The notes beneath the pieces are model-generated. The model saw only the letters and a program-made list of their open reading frames with translations, searched no databases and was not told where the DNA came from. From positions 22,923,707-22,987,706 of the forward strand of contig CM064538.1 of assembly GCA_032716605.1 (NCBI GenBank): a stretch of DNA of 64,000 nucleotides. The letters are read 5' to 3'. Positions within the stretch are counted from its first letter, which is position 1. The number at the start of each line of letters is the position of its first letter. The translations under genes and the position numbers were made by a program. Below, piece after piece: positions 30,635 to 41,432 of the stretch. This DNA comes from Paralithodes platypus. Taxonomy: Eukaryota; Arthropoda; Malacostraca; Decapoda; Lithodidae.

Positions 30635-32398
30635 TGTTACGACCGGCACAACGAAATAAACAAGGGCACTTAATATTGGACTACAAGATAGGCTAGATCT
30701 GCAACAACGGTACGCTAATTACAAACCCTCGAACTATTAAGCCGGTGAACAAAACACTTAAACCCTCCAGAGTTAATCTACTGGATAACGGGGTATCAAT
30801 TAACTGGGTTAAGTGTACTTCTACAAAGGCTTTCCGGTGACGGCAAAGCCTACTCACAACAAGAGTAATTACGTTAATAAAAAGCTCTCAAGTAATAACA
30901 ATGCTTAAATAAACTATGACAAGATTTAATAAAAGGTTATATGCTTACATTATCTCTAGTGTGAGTCTGAACTCAACACTAAACTCTTCAATGCTCTATG
31001 AAAACACTTGAAGTCTAGTCCTACAGCAAACAGATATAGCATATTCTGAAAACGTCTGATGCTCTAAGATGCTCGTCGAATATAGAACAGAAATAATGCA
31101 GGGGCAGGACACCAAAGCGTGTATCTTAAATACACCTAAAAGTAGGATACATATATATGGAAACAAGAGAGTGCAACAACTCTGTGACAGCACTAACAAC
31201 AGCAACTCAAAAACAGTACTTCCTTAGCCAAAGTAACAGCCATACTGGGTTGTGCACTATGCATCAACCTAGGCTAAAACAATACGTGAATAATTGCTAA
31301 AGCATACACAGTTAAAGTTAATAAACAAAATGCTGTCTTTCTTACTAATAAAGTCTAGCAGCAGCATAAAGGTACAGGAGGCTAGGCAGAGCTCAAGCAT
31401 GCTCGCAGCCTACTGTCTCCCCTGAACAGATTTCCCTTATCTTACGTTAAGTGACTAGGAGGCTCTCTTGGTAAGTCCAGATCTCAAGTATCTGGTCTTA
31501 CCCTGGCTCTCCTCAAAGGTCAACCAAATGAGTTAGCAAGTATACAAGCAAGAGTAGGAAAAAGCCCTTCGCTTGTATACTGCTAAGCTCGCAAAGGAAA
31601 ATATGCACAAGGGTGTACTACAGGCTACCTAGCTCCGTCGAAGTCATACAGGCTCTGACTTGCCATATACATAACACAGACAACGACCAAAGGTACCCTC
31701 CACTGTCTAGCATTAAATAGTAATAAAGAACAACCAAATAATTAGAAGCACCCAACAATATGACTCCATGTGACTATGATTCTAATAACCTCTAAAGCTA
31801 GTGCAAAACATATATGTGAGAACAGGTGCTGGTAATACGACTGGCCGACTATGGAAGTCGTATGCGAGAACCAGAAGGGATGGGTAATTGAATAAAGATA
31901 AGAAGTATTGGACAGAAGGAGTTCAGAGAGAGAAACAGCAGTAAAGGGGGTTAGATGTGAGACAGAATGCGAGGGACGTCTAGGACCAAACGCACAATGC
32001 TATGCTCTAAGGAGAGGAGAGGGTAGGAGCCCCACCACTGGGCAAAGGAGGGCGGCGACCAACCACAGGCCACTACATCACCAGAACAAGCTGACGTCAT
32101 ACATCACGCCAGGCCCGCCGTCCAATAGCGAGCGAGGAATGCACACGTACATATGCACACCCATTACCGCCTCGCTCTCCCCTCTCTCTCTCACGCGCTG
32201 CATATTATAATCACTACTATGGATATAAAATACTTCTAAGTGTCACAGACAAGAATAAAGGCAAACACTGATCTGTCTGTGACAACACGAATACTAAGAA
32301 AGAAAGAACATCGTTCTACGATTATTATAGCCCATTTCACTTCCGCGGCGAGTGCTAGCGAGTCACGAGTACATTCTGGTAAGCTGGCCAGCGTAACA
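30635..32398 (-). repeat. 5' LTR of the Gypsy-type element
   Basis: 1764 bp, the upstream LTR for minus-strand transcription. Bounded by TGTTAC and GTAACA. A promoter is expected in it; TATAAAATAC (32224-32233, plus orientation) is AT-rich but I do not assign it. It differs from the 3' LTR at scattered positions, consistent with a fairly young insertion. Confidence 0.95.
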
Positions 32399-32449
32399 CC
32401 TCCCAAATGCCAAACACTGACGTCGACGGCGCTATACTCGTTGGCTATT

Positions 32450-32982
32450 TTAAGGGAAGATGGGCCGTTTTTCTGGCCCTCTTCTTCCTCATGTTTAGCC
32501 CCATTTGTTTTCAAATTTTAAGATGCTTGCCCCATTAGTTTGACAATTTTAACACCTTTCGTCTCATTTCGTTGTAAATTTTATGATCTTAGGTGTTGAT
32601 TTATTCCTGGCGAGCGAAAGCGAGCCTGAAATTTGAAGAGGAAGCGGCCATCGGCCGGGAAATTTTTCTACCGAATAATGTACAAATTTATCTTGAGGGG
32701 GGGTCTAGGGGGTGTTTTTCTAAGCTTGATGGAGGTCTAGGGAGGAAACTAAAATACATATATATAAAGGACCAAATAAATACATATATATAAAGGACCA
32801 AATAAATACATATATATAAAGGACCAAATAAATACATATATATAAAGGACCAAATAAATACATATATATAAAGGACCAAATAAATACATATATATAAAGG
32901 ACCAAATAAATACATATATATAAAGGACCAAATAAATACATATATATAAAGGACCAAATAAATACGACCCATCCCCCCTTAA
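32450..32982 (-). mobile_element. TTAA-type MITE family A, copy A4, with internal tandem expansion
   Basis: TTAA at both edges. Family blocks in reverse: GGCGAGCGAAAGCGAGCC, CGGCCATCGGCCGGG, TTTTCTACCGAATAATG. Between 32752 and 32965 a 26-bp unit (ATATATAAAGGACCAAATAA plus ATACAT) is repeated about 8 times, enlarging the element from 370 to 533 bp. Apparent IYMYLFGPL protein repeats are an artefact of this array. Confidence 0.85.
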
Positions 32983-33106
32983 TCACTTGAGCTTTACCAC
33001 TCACTCGTAAATTCACTCGTAAATTCACTCTCAAATTCCGTGATTTATTCATTGATACAGCGAGTCATTCACGCTGACACAAAGCGGGGCGGGATTTCAG
33101 TGGCGC

Positions 33107-33320
33107 TTATCCCCTTCTGTACCAACAACGTCTCTTTAATTATATTCTTGATAATATTTGACGATTTGATTCAGTTAAACAAGGGCCTCCAGCAATTAAC
33201 AGGCTTCGAACTATCACACCTAACCCATTTAACTACCATAGATCCATCTAAAACTGCAAACATTCGTAAAATGTAGCTAGAAGAAAATGAAAAAGACGTC
33301 GCCGGTACAGAAGGGGTTAA
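33107..33320. mobile_element. TTAACCCC-type MITE family E, copy E1
   Basis: Left end CTTATCCCCTTCTGTACC (TTAA mutated to TTAT) and right end ACGTCGCCGGTACAGAAGGG GTTAA are complementary. Interior: GGGCCTCCAGCAATTAACAG and ACTACCATAGATCC. The site used by A/B insertions in other copies is empty here (GATTCAGTTAAACAAGG). Confidence 0.8.
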
Positions 33321-33668
33321 GGGGACAGTGGCTATTTTTTGGGTATATATATATACCGGTATATATATATTTTTTTTTTCTTTTTTTTGTAGTTTCGTCG
33401 ATAGACCTCAATCAAGCTTATAAAAACAATCAAGCTTATAAAATGTCCCGGCCGAAGGCCGATTCCTTTTAAAATAACAGGCTCGCTATCGCTCGCCAGG
33501 AAAAATTCTACACCTAAATGACACGAAAAGCCTTAATATTGACAAAGAAATGGGGCGAAAGGCCTTAAAATCGCCAAACTAATGAGCCGAACGTCATAAC
33601 ATCTGAAAACTAATGGGGCTAAACATGAGGAAGAAGGGGGACCAGAAACACGACCCATCTCCCCTTAA
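33317..33668 (+). mobile_element. TTAA-type MITE family A, copy A5
   Basis: 352 bp with TTAA at both edges. Core hairpin CGGCCGAAGGCCG intact; right end CGACCCATCTCCCCTTAA. A TATACCGGTATA palindrome and T runs sit in the left half. It fills the TTAA between E1 and E2. Confidence 0.85.
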
Positions 33669-33752
33669 CCCCTTCAGCACCATGACGCCTTTTTACCTTT
33701 GATTCTGGCTAAAAATAGACAATTGTTTGCAGTTACAGAAGGACCTGTGTTA

Positions 33753-34824
33753 TTAAGGGGGTCACCTGTGTTATTAAGGGGGTCACCTGTGTTATTAAGG
33801 GGGGTCACCTGTGTTATTAAGGGGGGTCACCTGTGTTATTAAGGGGGGTCACCTGTGTTATTAAGGGGGGTCACCTGTGTTATTAAGGGGGGTCACCTGC
33901 TGTTATTAAGGGGGCGTCACCTGCTGTTATTAAGGGGGCGTCACCTGCTGTTATTAAGGGGGCGTCACCTGCTGTTATTAAGGGGGCGTCACCTGCTGTT
34001 ATTAAGGGGGTGTCACCTGTGTTATTAAGGGGGGTCACCTGTGTTATTAAGGGGGGTCACCTGTGTTATTAAGGGGGGTCACCTGTGTTATTAAGGGGGG
34101 TCACCTGTGTTATTAAGGGGGGTCACCTGTGTTATTAAGGGGGGTCACCTGTGTTATTAAGGGGGGTCACCTGTGTTATTAAGGGGGGTCACCTGTGTTA
34201 TTAAGGGGGGTCACCTGTGTTATTAAGGGGGGTCACCTGTGTTATTAAGGGGGGTCACCTGTGTTATTAAGGGGGGTCACCTGTGTTATTAAGGGGGGTC
34301 ACCTGTGTTATTAAGGGGGGTCACCTGTGTTATTAAGGGGGGTCACCTGTGTATTAGGGGGAGTCACCTGTGTTATTAAGGGGGGTCACCTGTGTTATTA
34401 AGGGGGTCACCTGTGTTATTAAGGGGGGTCACCTGTGTTATTAAGGGGGGTCACCTGTGTTATTAAGGGGGGGTCACCTGTGTTATTAAGGGGGGTCACC
34501 TGTGTTATTAAGGGGGGTCACCTGTGTTATTAAGGGGGGTCACCTGTGTTATTAAGGGGGTCACCTGTGTTATTAAGGGGGGTCACCTGTGTTATTAAGG
34601 GGGGTCACCTGTGTTATTAAGGGGGGGTCACCTGTGTTATTAAGGGGGTCACCTGTGTTATTAAGGGGGGTCACCTGTGTTATTAAGGGGGGTCACCTGT
34701 GTTATTAAGGGGGGTCACCTGTGTTATTAAGGGGGGTCACCTGTGTTATTAAGGGGGGTCACCTGTGTTGGTCACCTGTGTTATTAATCACCTGTGTTAT
34801 TAAAGGGGGTCACCTGTGTTGGGA
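33753..34824 (+). repeat. 22-bp satellite made from a MITE end, about 48 copies
   Basis: The unit TTAAGGGGGGTCACCTGTGT TA equals the first 17 bases of the adjacent MITE B4 (TTAAGGGGGGTCACCTG) plus TGTTA of the flanking host sequence. G-run length varies from 5 to 7. A sub-block near 33898-34010 carries a GGGGGCGTCACCTGC variant in five neighbouring units, showing local spread of one variant. Confidence 0.92.
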
Positions 34825-35151
34825 TTAAGGGGGGTCACCTGTTTTGTTTATCTTTCACTCCTTGTCTCTCTTTCTCTTTTCCATTCGGCCCCATTTAGTC
34901 AACTGCTTTAAGACGTTTATCCCCATCCAGGTGCCGATTTCTTCCTGGCGAGCGATAGCGAGCCAGCATTGTATGGAGAAATCCGACTTCACATTTTTCA
35001 TCAAAAAATGTAAAAATTTAGCTTACTGTAAAAAAATATATATATATATACTGTATATATGCTGGCTCACTAGTAGGCTGAATAGGGCCGAATGGATACA
35101 AGCCAAAGGGAGAGGGAGAGAAACATAAAAAAGCGAGGCAGGCTCCCTTAA
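34825..35151. mobile_element. TTAA-type MITE family B, copy B4
   Basis: TTAA at both edges; left TTAAGGGGGGTCACCTG, right GGCAGGCTCCCTTAA. The core hairpin is lost (GACTTCACATTTTTC) and part of the right half is deleted (GCTGGCTCACTAGTAGGC), giving 327 bp. Confidence 0.8.
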
Positions 35152-35215
35152 GAGGGTTTATTGAAATCGTATTTACCCCTTTGAATCGTAGAGGTAGATT
35201 ATAAACTAAAGAAAA

Positions 35216-35738
35216 TTAACCCTTTCAATACCGATGCCTTTCTCTTCTTAAGGGAGCCCACCTCGCTTGTTTTTCTCTTGCTCTCCCTCTCTCTTTGGCT
35301 TGTATCTATTCGACCTCATTCAGCCTAGGGTACTGCTTTAAGATGTTTACCCCTATCCAGGTGTCAATATTTTCCTGGCGAGCGGTAGCGAGCCAGCATA
35401 TATATATTTTTGTTTTGACAGCAAAATTAATTTGTACATTTTTCGATAGAAAACAATCTCCGGCGAAGACGGAATTCTCCATACAATGCTGGCTCGCTAT
35501 CGCTCGCCAGGAAGATATCGACACCTGGATGGGGATAAACGTCTTAAATAATTTGACTGAATGGGGCCGAATGGATATAAGCTAGGGAAAGAGAGAAAAG
35601 GAGAGAAAAATTACAAAAAAAGCCGGTGACCCCCTTAACTTGAATCTGGCTACTATTAGACGATGTTATAAGTTTAAAAAAAAGGCCTCCAGCAATTAAC
35701 AGGCTTCCAACTATCTCATTTAACCAATTTTACTACCA
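35216..35738. mobile_element. Family E MITE, copy E7, split by B5
   Basis: TTAACCCTTTCAATACCG at the left and GGCCTCCAGCAATTAACAGG to ACTACCATAGAC at the right are family E sequence. B5 sits between TCTTC and TTAACTTGAATCTGG, a different TTAA from that used in E4 and E5. The right terminus merges into TC repeats. Confidence 0.65.
35248..35638. mobile_element. TTAA-type MITE family B, copy B5
   Basis: 391 bp. Left TTAAGGGAGCCCACCTCG, right GCCGGTGACCCCCTTAA. Core hairpin CCGGCGAAGACGG has one broken pair. Halves remain complementary over most of their length. Confidence 0.85.
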
Positions 35739-35743
35739 TAGAC

Positions 35744-35789
<46 letters not shown>

Positions 35790-35852
35790 ATAATTATGTT
35801 GAAGGATTTATCTCTTCTGACTCTGAACGTCACGCATCCCTGCACTTAAATG

Positions 35853-35918
<66 letters not shown>

Positions 35919-36011
35919 GTCAAATACACACGCAGTCAAACACACACACACATTGAAGGATTTATCTCTTCTGACTCTGAACGTTATGCATCCCTGCACT
36001 TACTGTATATG

Positions 36012-36059
<48 letters not shown>

Positions 36060-36060
36060 C
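35739..36060. repeat. TC and CA microsatellites with a duplicated spacer
   Basis: TC tract then CA tracts at 35764-35790, 35853-35913 and 36016-36053. The spacer TTGAAGGATTTATCTCTTCT to TCCCTGCACTTA occurs twice (35800 and 35953), so the block has been tandemly duplicated. Confidence 0.9.
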
Positions 36061-36255
36061 ACACACACATACACGCTCATGTCTGAAAATATGGGTTTCA
36101 AAGAACATAACCAGGTCAAAGTTGCGGCTGCGAAACGTCTAACGGGTTGGATTCTGCGTACATTTAAAACACGCGGTGAATTACCTATGATAATGCTCTT
36201 CAAATCTCTAGTGCTACCGCGCCTTGATTAACATCCCCATACAAAGCATGTGAAA
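36061..36255 (+). other. Possible LINE RT remnant
   Basis: A short stretch can be read as MGFKEHNQVKVAAAKRLTGW then LRTFKTRGELPMIMLFKSLV and LPRLD, which resembles the segment after the RT palm of CR1/Jockey elements (LFKSLVLPRL). Too short to classify. Confidence 0.4.
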
Positions 36256-36358
36256 TAAATCGCCAAATTAATGGAACGAACGTCTTAAAATCTCAAAACT
36301 AATGGGGCTAAACATGAGGGAGAAGGGGGTCCAGAAAAAGCGACTATTTCCCCATTAA
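36256..36358 (+). mobile_element. TTAA-type MITE family A, right-end fragment A6
   Basis: Only the right arm remains, from ATCGCCAAATTAATGGAACG to CGACTATTTCCCCATTAA, ending at TTAA 36355-36358. Confidence 0.75.
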
Positions 36359-36464
36359 CAGAATATACCCTCTCCTTCCCTACCTTACCTGCCAAGACTT
36401 CACCTGCTTTGATCAGCCCTGCCTTATTATTGGTTGATTCTGAATGGCTCTCAATGGCTCTCAA

Positions 36465-36497
36465 TACTCTCTCTCTCTATCTGTATCTATCTCTCTC

Positions 36498-36538
<41 letters not shown>

Positions 36539-36563
36539 TACACACACAAACAGACACACACAG

Positions 36564-36597
<34 letters not shown>

Positions 36598-36610
36598 ACA
36601 CACACACTTG
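36465..36610. repeat. TC, CTGT and CA microsatellites
   Basis: CTGT is repeated 9-10 times at about 36500-36537, flanked by TC and CA tracts. Confidence 0.9.
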
Positions 36611-36799
36611 AACGAAAGAAAACAAAGTTATGAACACAAAAGATAACAGGCTATCGGAAAAATAAATAGTTAGATACAAAAAAATAAATAGATCAAACAG
36701 AAGAGACTACAGGAAAAAAAGACTAACAAAAAAAGACTAGTGTAAAAACCGACAGAGAGGAGAAAACACAAAACAAGTAGATGAACAATATAGGCCTAA

Positions 36800-37145
36800 A
36801 AAAAAAAAAAAAAAAGGCTAACAGAAAAAGGCTAACAGAAAAAAGGCTAACAGAAAAAGGCTAACAGAAAAAGGCTAACAGTAACAGAAAAAAGGTTCAT
36901 AGTAAAAAGGCTAACAGAAAAAGGCTCATAGTAAAAAGGCTAACAGAAAAATTATATCAGAAAAAAGCTAACCGAAAACATATCAGAAAAAAACTATCGG
37001 AAAAAAGTAATAGAAAAAGCAAACAGAAAAAACAAACGAAAAAAGGTACCGTTACAGAAAGAATGCTAACAGAAATAAAGCTAAAAAAAAAAGCTATTAG
37101 AAATAAGCTAACAGAAATATGGCAACAGAAAAAGTCTAACAGAAA
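36800..37145 (+). repeat. Degenerate 14-bp A-rich minisatellite
   Basis: Repeats of GGCTAACAGAAAAA, regular at first and diverged toward the right, preceded by an A tract at 36798-36814. Confidence 0.75.
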
Positions 37146-37245
37146 ACAAAAATCTAACCTAACTTAATATAGTCTAACATAGCCTGGTAGAGCACCCGAT
37201 AAACAGCAAATCACAGACAGACACTGTTTGGATTTGTGTCTCACC

Positions 37246-37556
37246 TACATGTATGTATGTATTGTATGTATACACTCAGGCACATACCCCATTGCTGGGG
37301 GGTGGTCGACACGAGACAGAGCCCGAAAAGAAACAACATTTAAAGTTCCTAATCTCAGGGTCTGGGACCACTTTTGTGTTCCCTCGCCCGTTTCTCTGTC
37401 TCGTCGAGTAGCAAGAATTAATAATCTAATTTTATTAATTTCACTCCAACACCAAACACCTCCCAAAGAAATTGATGAAAATAAGCATGTGATCCACCGG
37501 GATTCGAACTTGGGTTACCACATGTATACAGATTGTAAACACTAACCAATAAACCA
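37246..37556 (-). mobile_element. tRNA-derived SINE, copy 1
   Basis: On the minus strand TATGGTTTATTGGTTAGTG resembles an A box and AAGTTCGAATCCCGG is a B box, about 35 bp apart, as in the internal RNA polymerase III promoter of tRNA genes. The body runs through TTGGGAGGTGTTTGGTGTTG and CTCGACGAGACAGAGAAACG to a tail ending CAGCAATGGGGTATGTGCC and ATAC/ATGT repeats. No full cloverleaf is formed. The same tail occurs at 39186-39230. Confidence 0.7.
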
Positions 37557-37701
37557 TAAATGAATATATAAATATTTAATTAATAACTCCCCTCGACCCC
37601 AGCGAGCACGGTACGTCCAAATTCCAATTATAGCTATGAAACGGAAATAAATATCTCTCTTGTTAATAACGAACCCATTCACGTTCGTTCGCGATCAGGT
37701 A

Positions 37702-38076
37702 TTAAGGGCAGACAGACCGTTTTCCGGGACCCCCTTCTCCCTAATGTTTAGCCCCACTAGTTTTGAGACTTTAAGACGTTGGTTCCAATAGTTTGGGGAT
37801 TTTATGACCTTTAACCCCATTTCTTTGTCAATATTAGGACCTTTCGTGCCATTTAGGTGGCGATTTTTTCCTGGCGAGCGACAGCGAGCCTGTAATTTTA
37901 GGAGGTATCGGCCTTTGGCCGGGACATTTTTCTACCGAAAAATTTACAAATCTATCTTGAAGGGGGGTCTAGGGGGTGTTTTTCTAAGCTTGATGGAGGT
38001 CTAGGGAGGAAACTAAAAAAATATATGAATAAAATAATGAACTAATAGACCAAACAAACAGCCACGGTCCCCTTAA
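37702..38076 (-). mobile_element. TTAA-type MITE family A, copy A7
   Basis: 375 bp with TTAA at both edges. Reverse orientation: GGCGAGCGACAGCGAGCC, hairpin CGGCCTTTGGCCG (paired stem, AAA-type loop on the other strand), TTTTCTACCGAAAAATTTAC. Right end CAGCCACGGTCCCCTTAA. Confidence 0.88.
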
Positions 38077-38091
38077 CAAAAGGTATACAAA

Positions 38092-38590
38092 AATTATCAC
38101 CACACCGTCATATCATTATTACAATATTATCACCACACCGTCATATCATTATTACAATATTATCACCACACACCGTCATATCATTATTACAATATTATCA
38201 CCACACCGTCATATCATTATTACAATATTATCACCACACCGTCATATCATTATTACAATATTATCACCACACCGTCATATCATTATTACAATATTATCAC
38301 CACACCGTCATATCATTATTACAATATTATCACCACACCGTCATATCATTATTACAATATTATCACCACACCGTCATATCATTATTACAATATTATCACC
38401 ACACCGTCATATCATTATTACAATATTATCACCACACCGTCATATCATTATTACAATATTATCACCACACCGTCATATCATTATTACAATATTATCACCA
38501 CACCCTCATATCATCTATATTATCACCACACCGTCATATCATTATTACAATATTATCACCACACCGTCATATCATTATTACAATATACTG
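38092..38590 (+). repeat. 33-bp satellite, about 15 copies
   Basis: Unit TATCACCACACCGTCATATC plus ATTATTACAATAT. The array begins 16 bp after the TTAA of MITE A7. Two units are irregular (extra CACA near 38167, a deletion near 38515). Confidence 0.92.
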
Positions 38591-38604
38591 TAGAGGGGTT
38601 ATCA

Positions 38605-38800
38605 CACGAGCGCATTTTCTGGCAATTTTCGATGAGCAGAGCAAGTTTTTCCGCGTACGCTTTCACATTGGAAGTGGAAACTAGATCGAAGGTAGCTTAT
38701 GTTAGATGGTTTATTTCTTGTGGAACTGTATTTTTTAATCTGTCAAACAATAATTGCCCGTAATAATTGCTGGAAAATCCGCTCATGTGAGATGAAGGAA
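38605..38800. mobile_element. Diverged family H-like MITE (H3)
   Basis: GGTTATCACACGAGCGC on the left and CCGCTCATGTGAGATG on the right resemble family H ends. The interior differs from H1 and H2. Weak call. Confidence 0.35.
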
Positions 38801-39185
38801 ATGTGTAGTAGAAGCGTTGGAAGATAGAGGAATGGAGAATATTAGTGAATAGATGAGTGAAAACGCGGTCGTTTGGGAGAGGGGGTCGGGTGCCAGTTGG
38901 ACTAGATAATAGTCAGTCAGGTGCCTGGCCCGGTGAGCCGGTATATATGAAGGGTACACCTGGATGCGTGGTGGGCCGTCACTGTGGTCGCTCCGCTGCA
39001 TGTCTGCCTGCTGAGACCGGAACTTCTTCGGGTGGTCGGGGGCCAGGGGAGTGCTGGAATACCCTTTGTGATCCTTGGTCTCTGGGTCATCTCCTGGGCG
39101 ACCTAGATGTACCGGTATGTGAATTTGAATTTTGTTTTGTTTTGTGTTATGTTGTGTTGTCCCTGTTCAGGCTCTGTCTTAAGTC
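38801..39185. other. Unassigned unique sequence
   Basis: GC-moderate sequence without clear repeats. A plus-strand frame of 119 codons (38857-39216) has no recognised motif. GGCTCTGTCTTAAGTCGGCC at its end matches SINE 1's 3' part, so the right end belongs to the SINE or its parent LINE. Confidence 0.5.
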
Positions 39186-39235
39186 GGCCACCCCCAGCAA
39201 TGGGGTATGTGCCTGAGTATATACAGTACATACAT
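39186..39235 (+). mobile_element. SINE/LINE 3' tail fragment
   Basis: CCACCCCCAGCAATGGGGTA followed by TGTGCCTGAGTATATAC and ATAC repeats matches the 3' tail of SINE 1 (37246-37300, minus strand). Confidence 0.6.
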
Positions 39236-39413
39236 ACATACGTTTGGCTCGTTCTGTACTGTATTGATGTCTGTCAGATGTTGAATAAGGTGGGTAAGTG
39301 TAGGAACATGTTTGTATATCTCACCCGAAACGAATAAACCAAGTTTTAGATATTGCTGATACCAATAATCAAAATATACTTGGTGCCGAAACATCACTTA
39401 TTTGGCCGACTGT
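39236..39413 (+). mobile_element. TA-type MITE family C, copy C5 (left end lost)
   Basis: Family C interior ACTGTATTGATGTCTGTCAG to GGCCGACTGTA; the left terminus is replaced by the ATAC repeat tail. Confidence 0.7.
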
Positions 39414-39589
39414 ACAGTAGGGTTATTTATGTTACATCTACCCACCTTTGAGAGCTCGGTTCTTCGGGTTCATTGAGACAATGTAAAATACCCGATAATA
39501 AACATGCTTAAATATCATAAGAGCTGTGTGAAAAATAATCTAGGTATAATAGTAGGCTACTAATACGGAATATATAGACAGTATACAGT

Positions 39590-39850
<261 letters not shown>

Positions 39851-39897
39851 TATGAATGTATGTACAATGCATTTAAGAGGAGGAACTGACCTTTAAG

Positions 39898-40112
39898 ATG
39901 CTGGTGGTTGTAGTGGTGTTGCTGCTACTATGGTCCAAGGAATAGTGGCAGTAGTGGTGGTGGTGGTGGGTATTCTGGATGTTGTGGTGGTGGTGGTTGT
40001 TGTGGTTGTGGTGGTAGTGATGGTGGTTGTAGTTGGGGTTGTGGTGGTTGTGGTTGTGGTGGTAGTTGTAGTGGTTGCAGTTGGGGTTGTGGTGGTTGTG
40101 GTGGTGTAAAGT
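39898..40112. repeat. GGT/GTT trinucleotide-type repeat
   Basis: Irregular GGTGGTTGTGGT units. Poly-Thr frames on the minus strand are artefacts. Confidence 0.85.
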
Positions 40113-40419
40113 ATCACTGTGCCATAATAATAGTTTTCGAAATGTGTTTATAGTTCAATCAAGCACATAGAATATCACTTGCGTTTTAGAAAGAATTCGC
40201 CATCACGTTTATATTCATTCACTTGAAAGATTAATATAATTTTTTGGAAGTCTCATATTTTCCATGGCACAGAAGTACGATATATTCACAATGTATACGA
40301 ATTATATATTGAGCAAATACTGTCTTTTATTCAGATACATTTTACAGGTAATTTCTTTCACCAATTAATTTTCTATATAAAAGATATATCTAACTTTTTG
40401 TTTCAATTGTTTATTTTTA

Positions 40420-41080
40420 GATTCATCGCTTAGTTTCAACCACTTTCTACTTCAAATATTCACCTAAAGTATATATCGTTTAGTTGTTATTACTTTATGT
40501 TGTAATTATTCATATATAGTATCCATCGTTTAGTTTCTACCAGTTTCTGTTTCAATAATTAACTTAAAGGATCAATAATTTAGTTTAGTTTCTACCACTT
40601 TCTGCTTCAATAATTAACTTAACGTATCTATCGTTTAGTTTCTATCAGTTTCTGTTCAATTATTCAGTTAAAGAATCTATCGTTTAGTTCCAATCACTTC
40701 CTGTTTCAATAATTAACTTATCGTATCTATCGCTTAGTTTCTATCACTGTATATTTAAATTATTCAGTTAAAGAATCTATCGTTTAATTTATCTATTAAT
40801 TTATATTTAAATTATTCACTTAAAAGATCCATCGTTTAGTTTCTACCACTTTGTTTCAATAATTAACTTGAAGGATCAACCGTTTAGCTTCTATCAGTTT
40901 GTTTCAATAATTCAATTAAAGTATCAATCGCTAAGTTTCTACCATTTTTGTTTTCAATTGAAGGATCCATCGTTTAGTTGTTATGTCTTCCTATTTTATT
41001 TATTCACTTAACAAATCTATCATTTAGTTTCTATCACTTTATATTTCAATTCTTCACTTAAAGCATCCTTAGTTTAATGT
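40420..41080 (+). repeat. Degenerate AT-rich tandem repeat, unit about 55 bp
   Basis: About 11-12 diverged units share ATCGTTTAGTTTCTATCA, TTTCTGTTTCAATAATT and AACTTAAAG. Strong divergence suggests an old array. Confidence 0.75.
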
Positions 41081-41099
41081 CTACTGATGTGTAAAGTTC

Positions 41100-41400
41100 C
41101 GAATAACCTCGATATCATCACTTACAAAAAAAACACTTAGTTCGCCGAGTTAGATTTTCCTCCATTTTTTGTTCTTGCTTCACTAAAGGTAGCGCCAACG
41201 AACTTGACAATAATCTGGACCCCTTAACTTCTCATAACTCAAAATTAATGAAAGCAATCGGGCTGATATTTCTATCATTTGGGAAGAGTCCACCAGGAAA
41301 TAGGTGTGGATATTTACAGCCAGTTTGCTCAAGGATCTTTTGAGTTCAGTAGTTCAGTATTTTATTTCCTCCACGTAACAATCTTCCTGGAAAGAGAGAA
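41100..41400 (+). other. Family I-related fragment in unassigned sequence
   Basis: AATCGGGCTGATATTTCTAT CATTTGGGAAGAGTC and GGATCTTTTGAGTTCAG resemble the loop and arm of MITE family I (11711-11937). Rest unassigned. Confidence 0.4.
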
Positions 41401-41432
41401 AAATATATATAATATTATTTGTAACATCGTTC

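Larger units (their letters stand above)
23001..32402 (-). mobile_element. Gypsy-type LTR retrotransposon, Gmr1-like gene order (INT before RT)
   Basis: Two LTRs (23005-24787 and 30635-32398) bounded by TG...CA and flanked by CCTC on both sides (23001-23004, 32399-32402) enclose a minus-strand internal region of about 5.8 kb. Reading 5' to 3' on the minus strand it encodes gag with a SCAN-like capsid, a CCHC knuckle, aspartic protease, integrase with a GPY/F-like segment, reverse transcriptase, then RNase H. No integrase follows the RNase H. Integrase-before-RT with Gypsy-type RT is the hallmark of Gmr1-like elements. Several stops and frameshifts show the copy is dead, although the LTRs are still very similar. 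Confidence 0.9.
33665..35215. mobile_element. Family E MITE, copy E2, split by a satellite and MITE B4
   Basis: Left part TTAACCCCTTCAGCACCATG ACG and TTTGATTCTGGCTAAAAATA; right part GGGTTTATTGAAATCG to GAGGTAGATTATAAACTAAA, as in E3. Between them lie 33753-34824 (22-bp satellite) and B4. Its own right end is replaced by the next family E copy at 35216. Confidence 0.65.

Noticed and set aside
32688..33052. Membrane-protein-like repeats (YMYLFGPLYIC)
   Set aside because: Generated by the 26-bp tandem array inside MITE A4.
33753..34824. G-rich array as a telomere or switch region
   Set aside because: The unit is explained fully by the MITE B4 terminus plus flank; it does not match the telomere motif.
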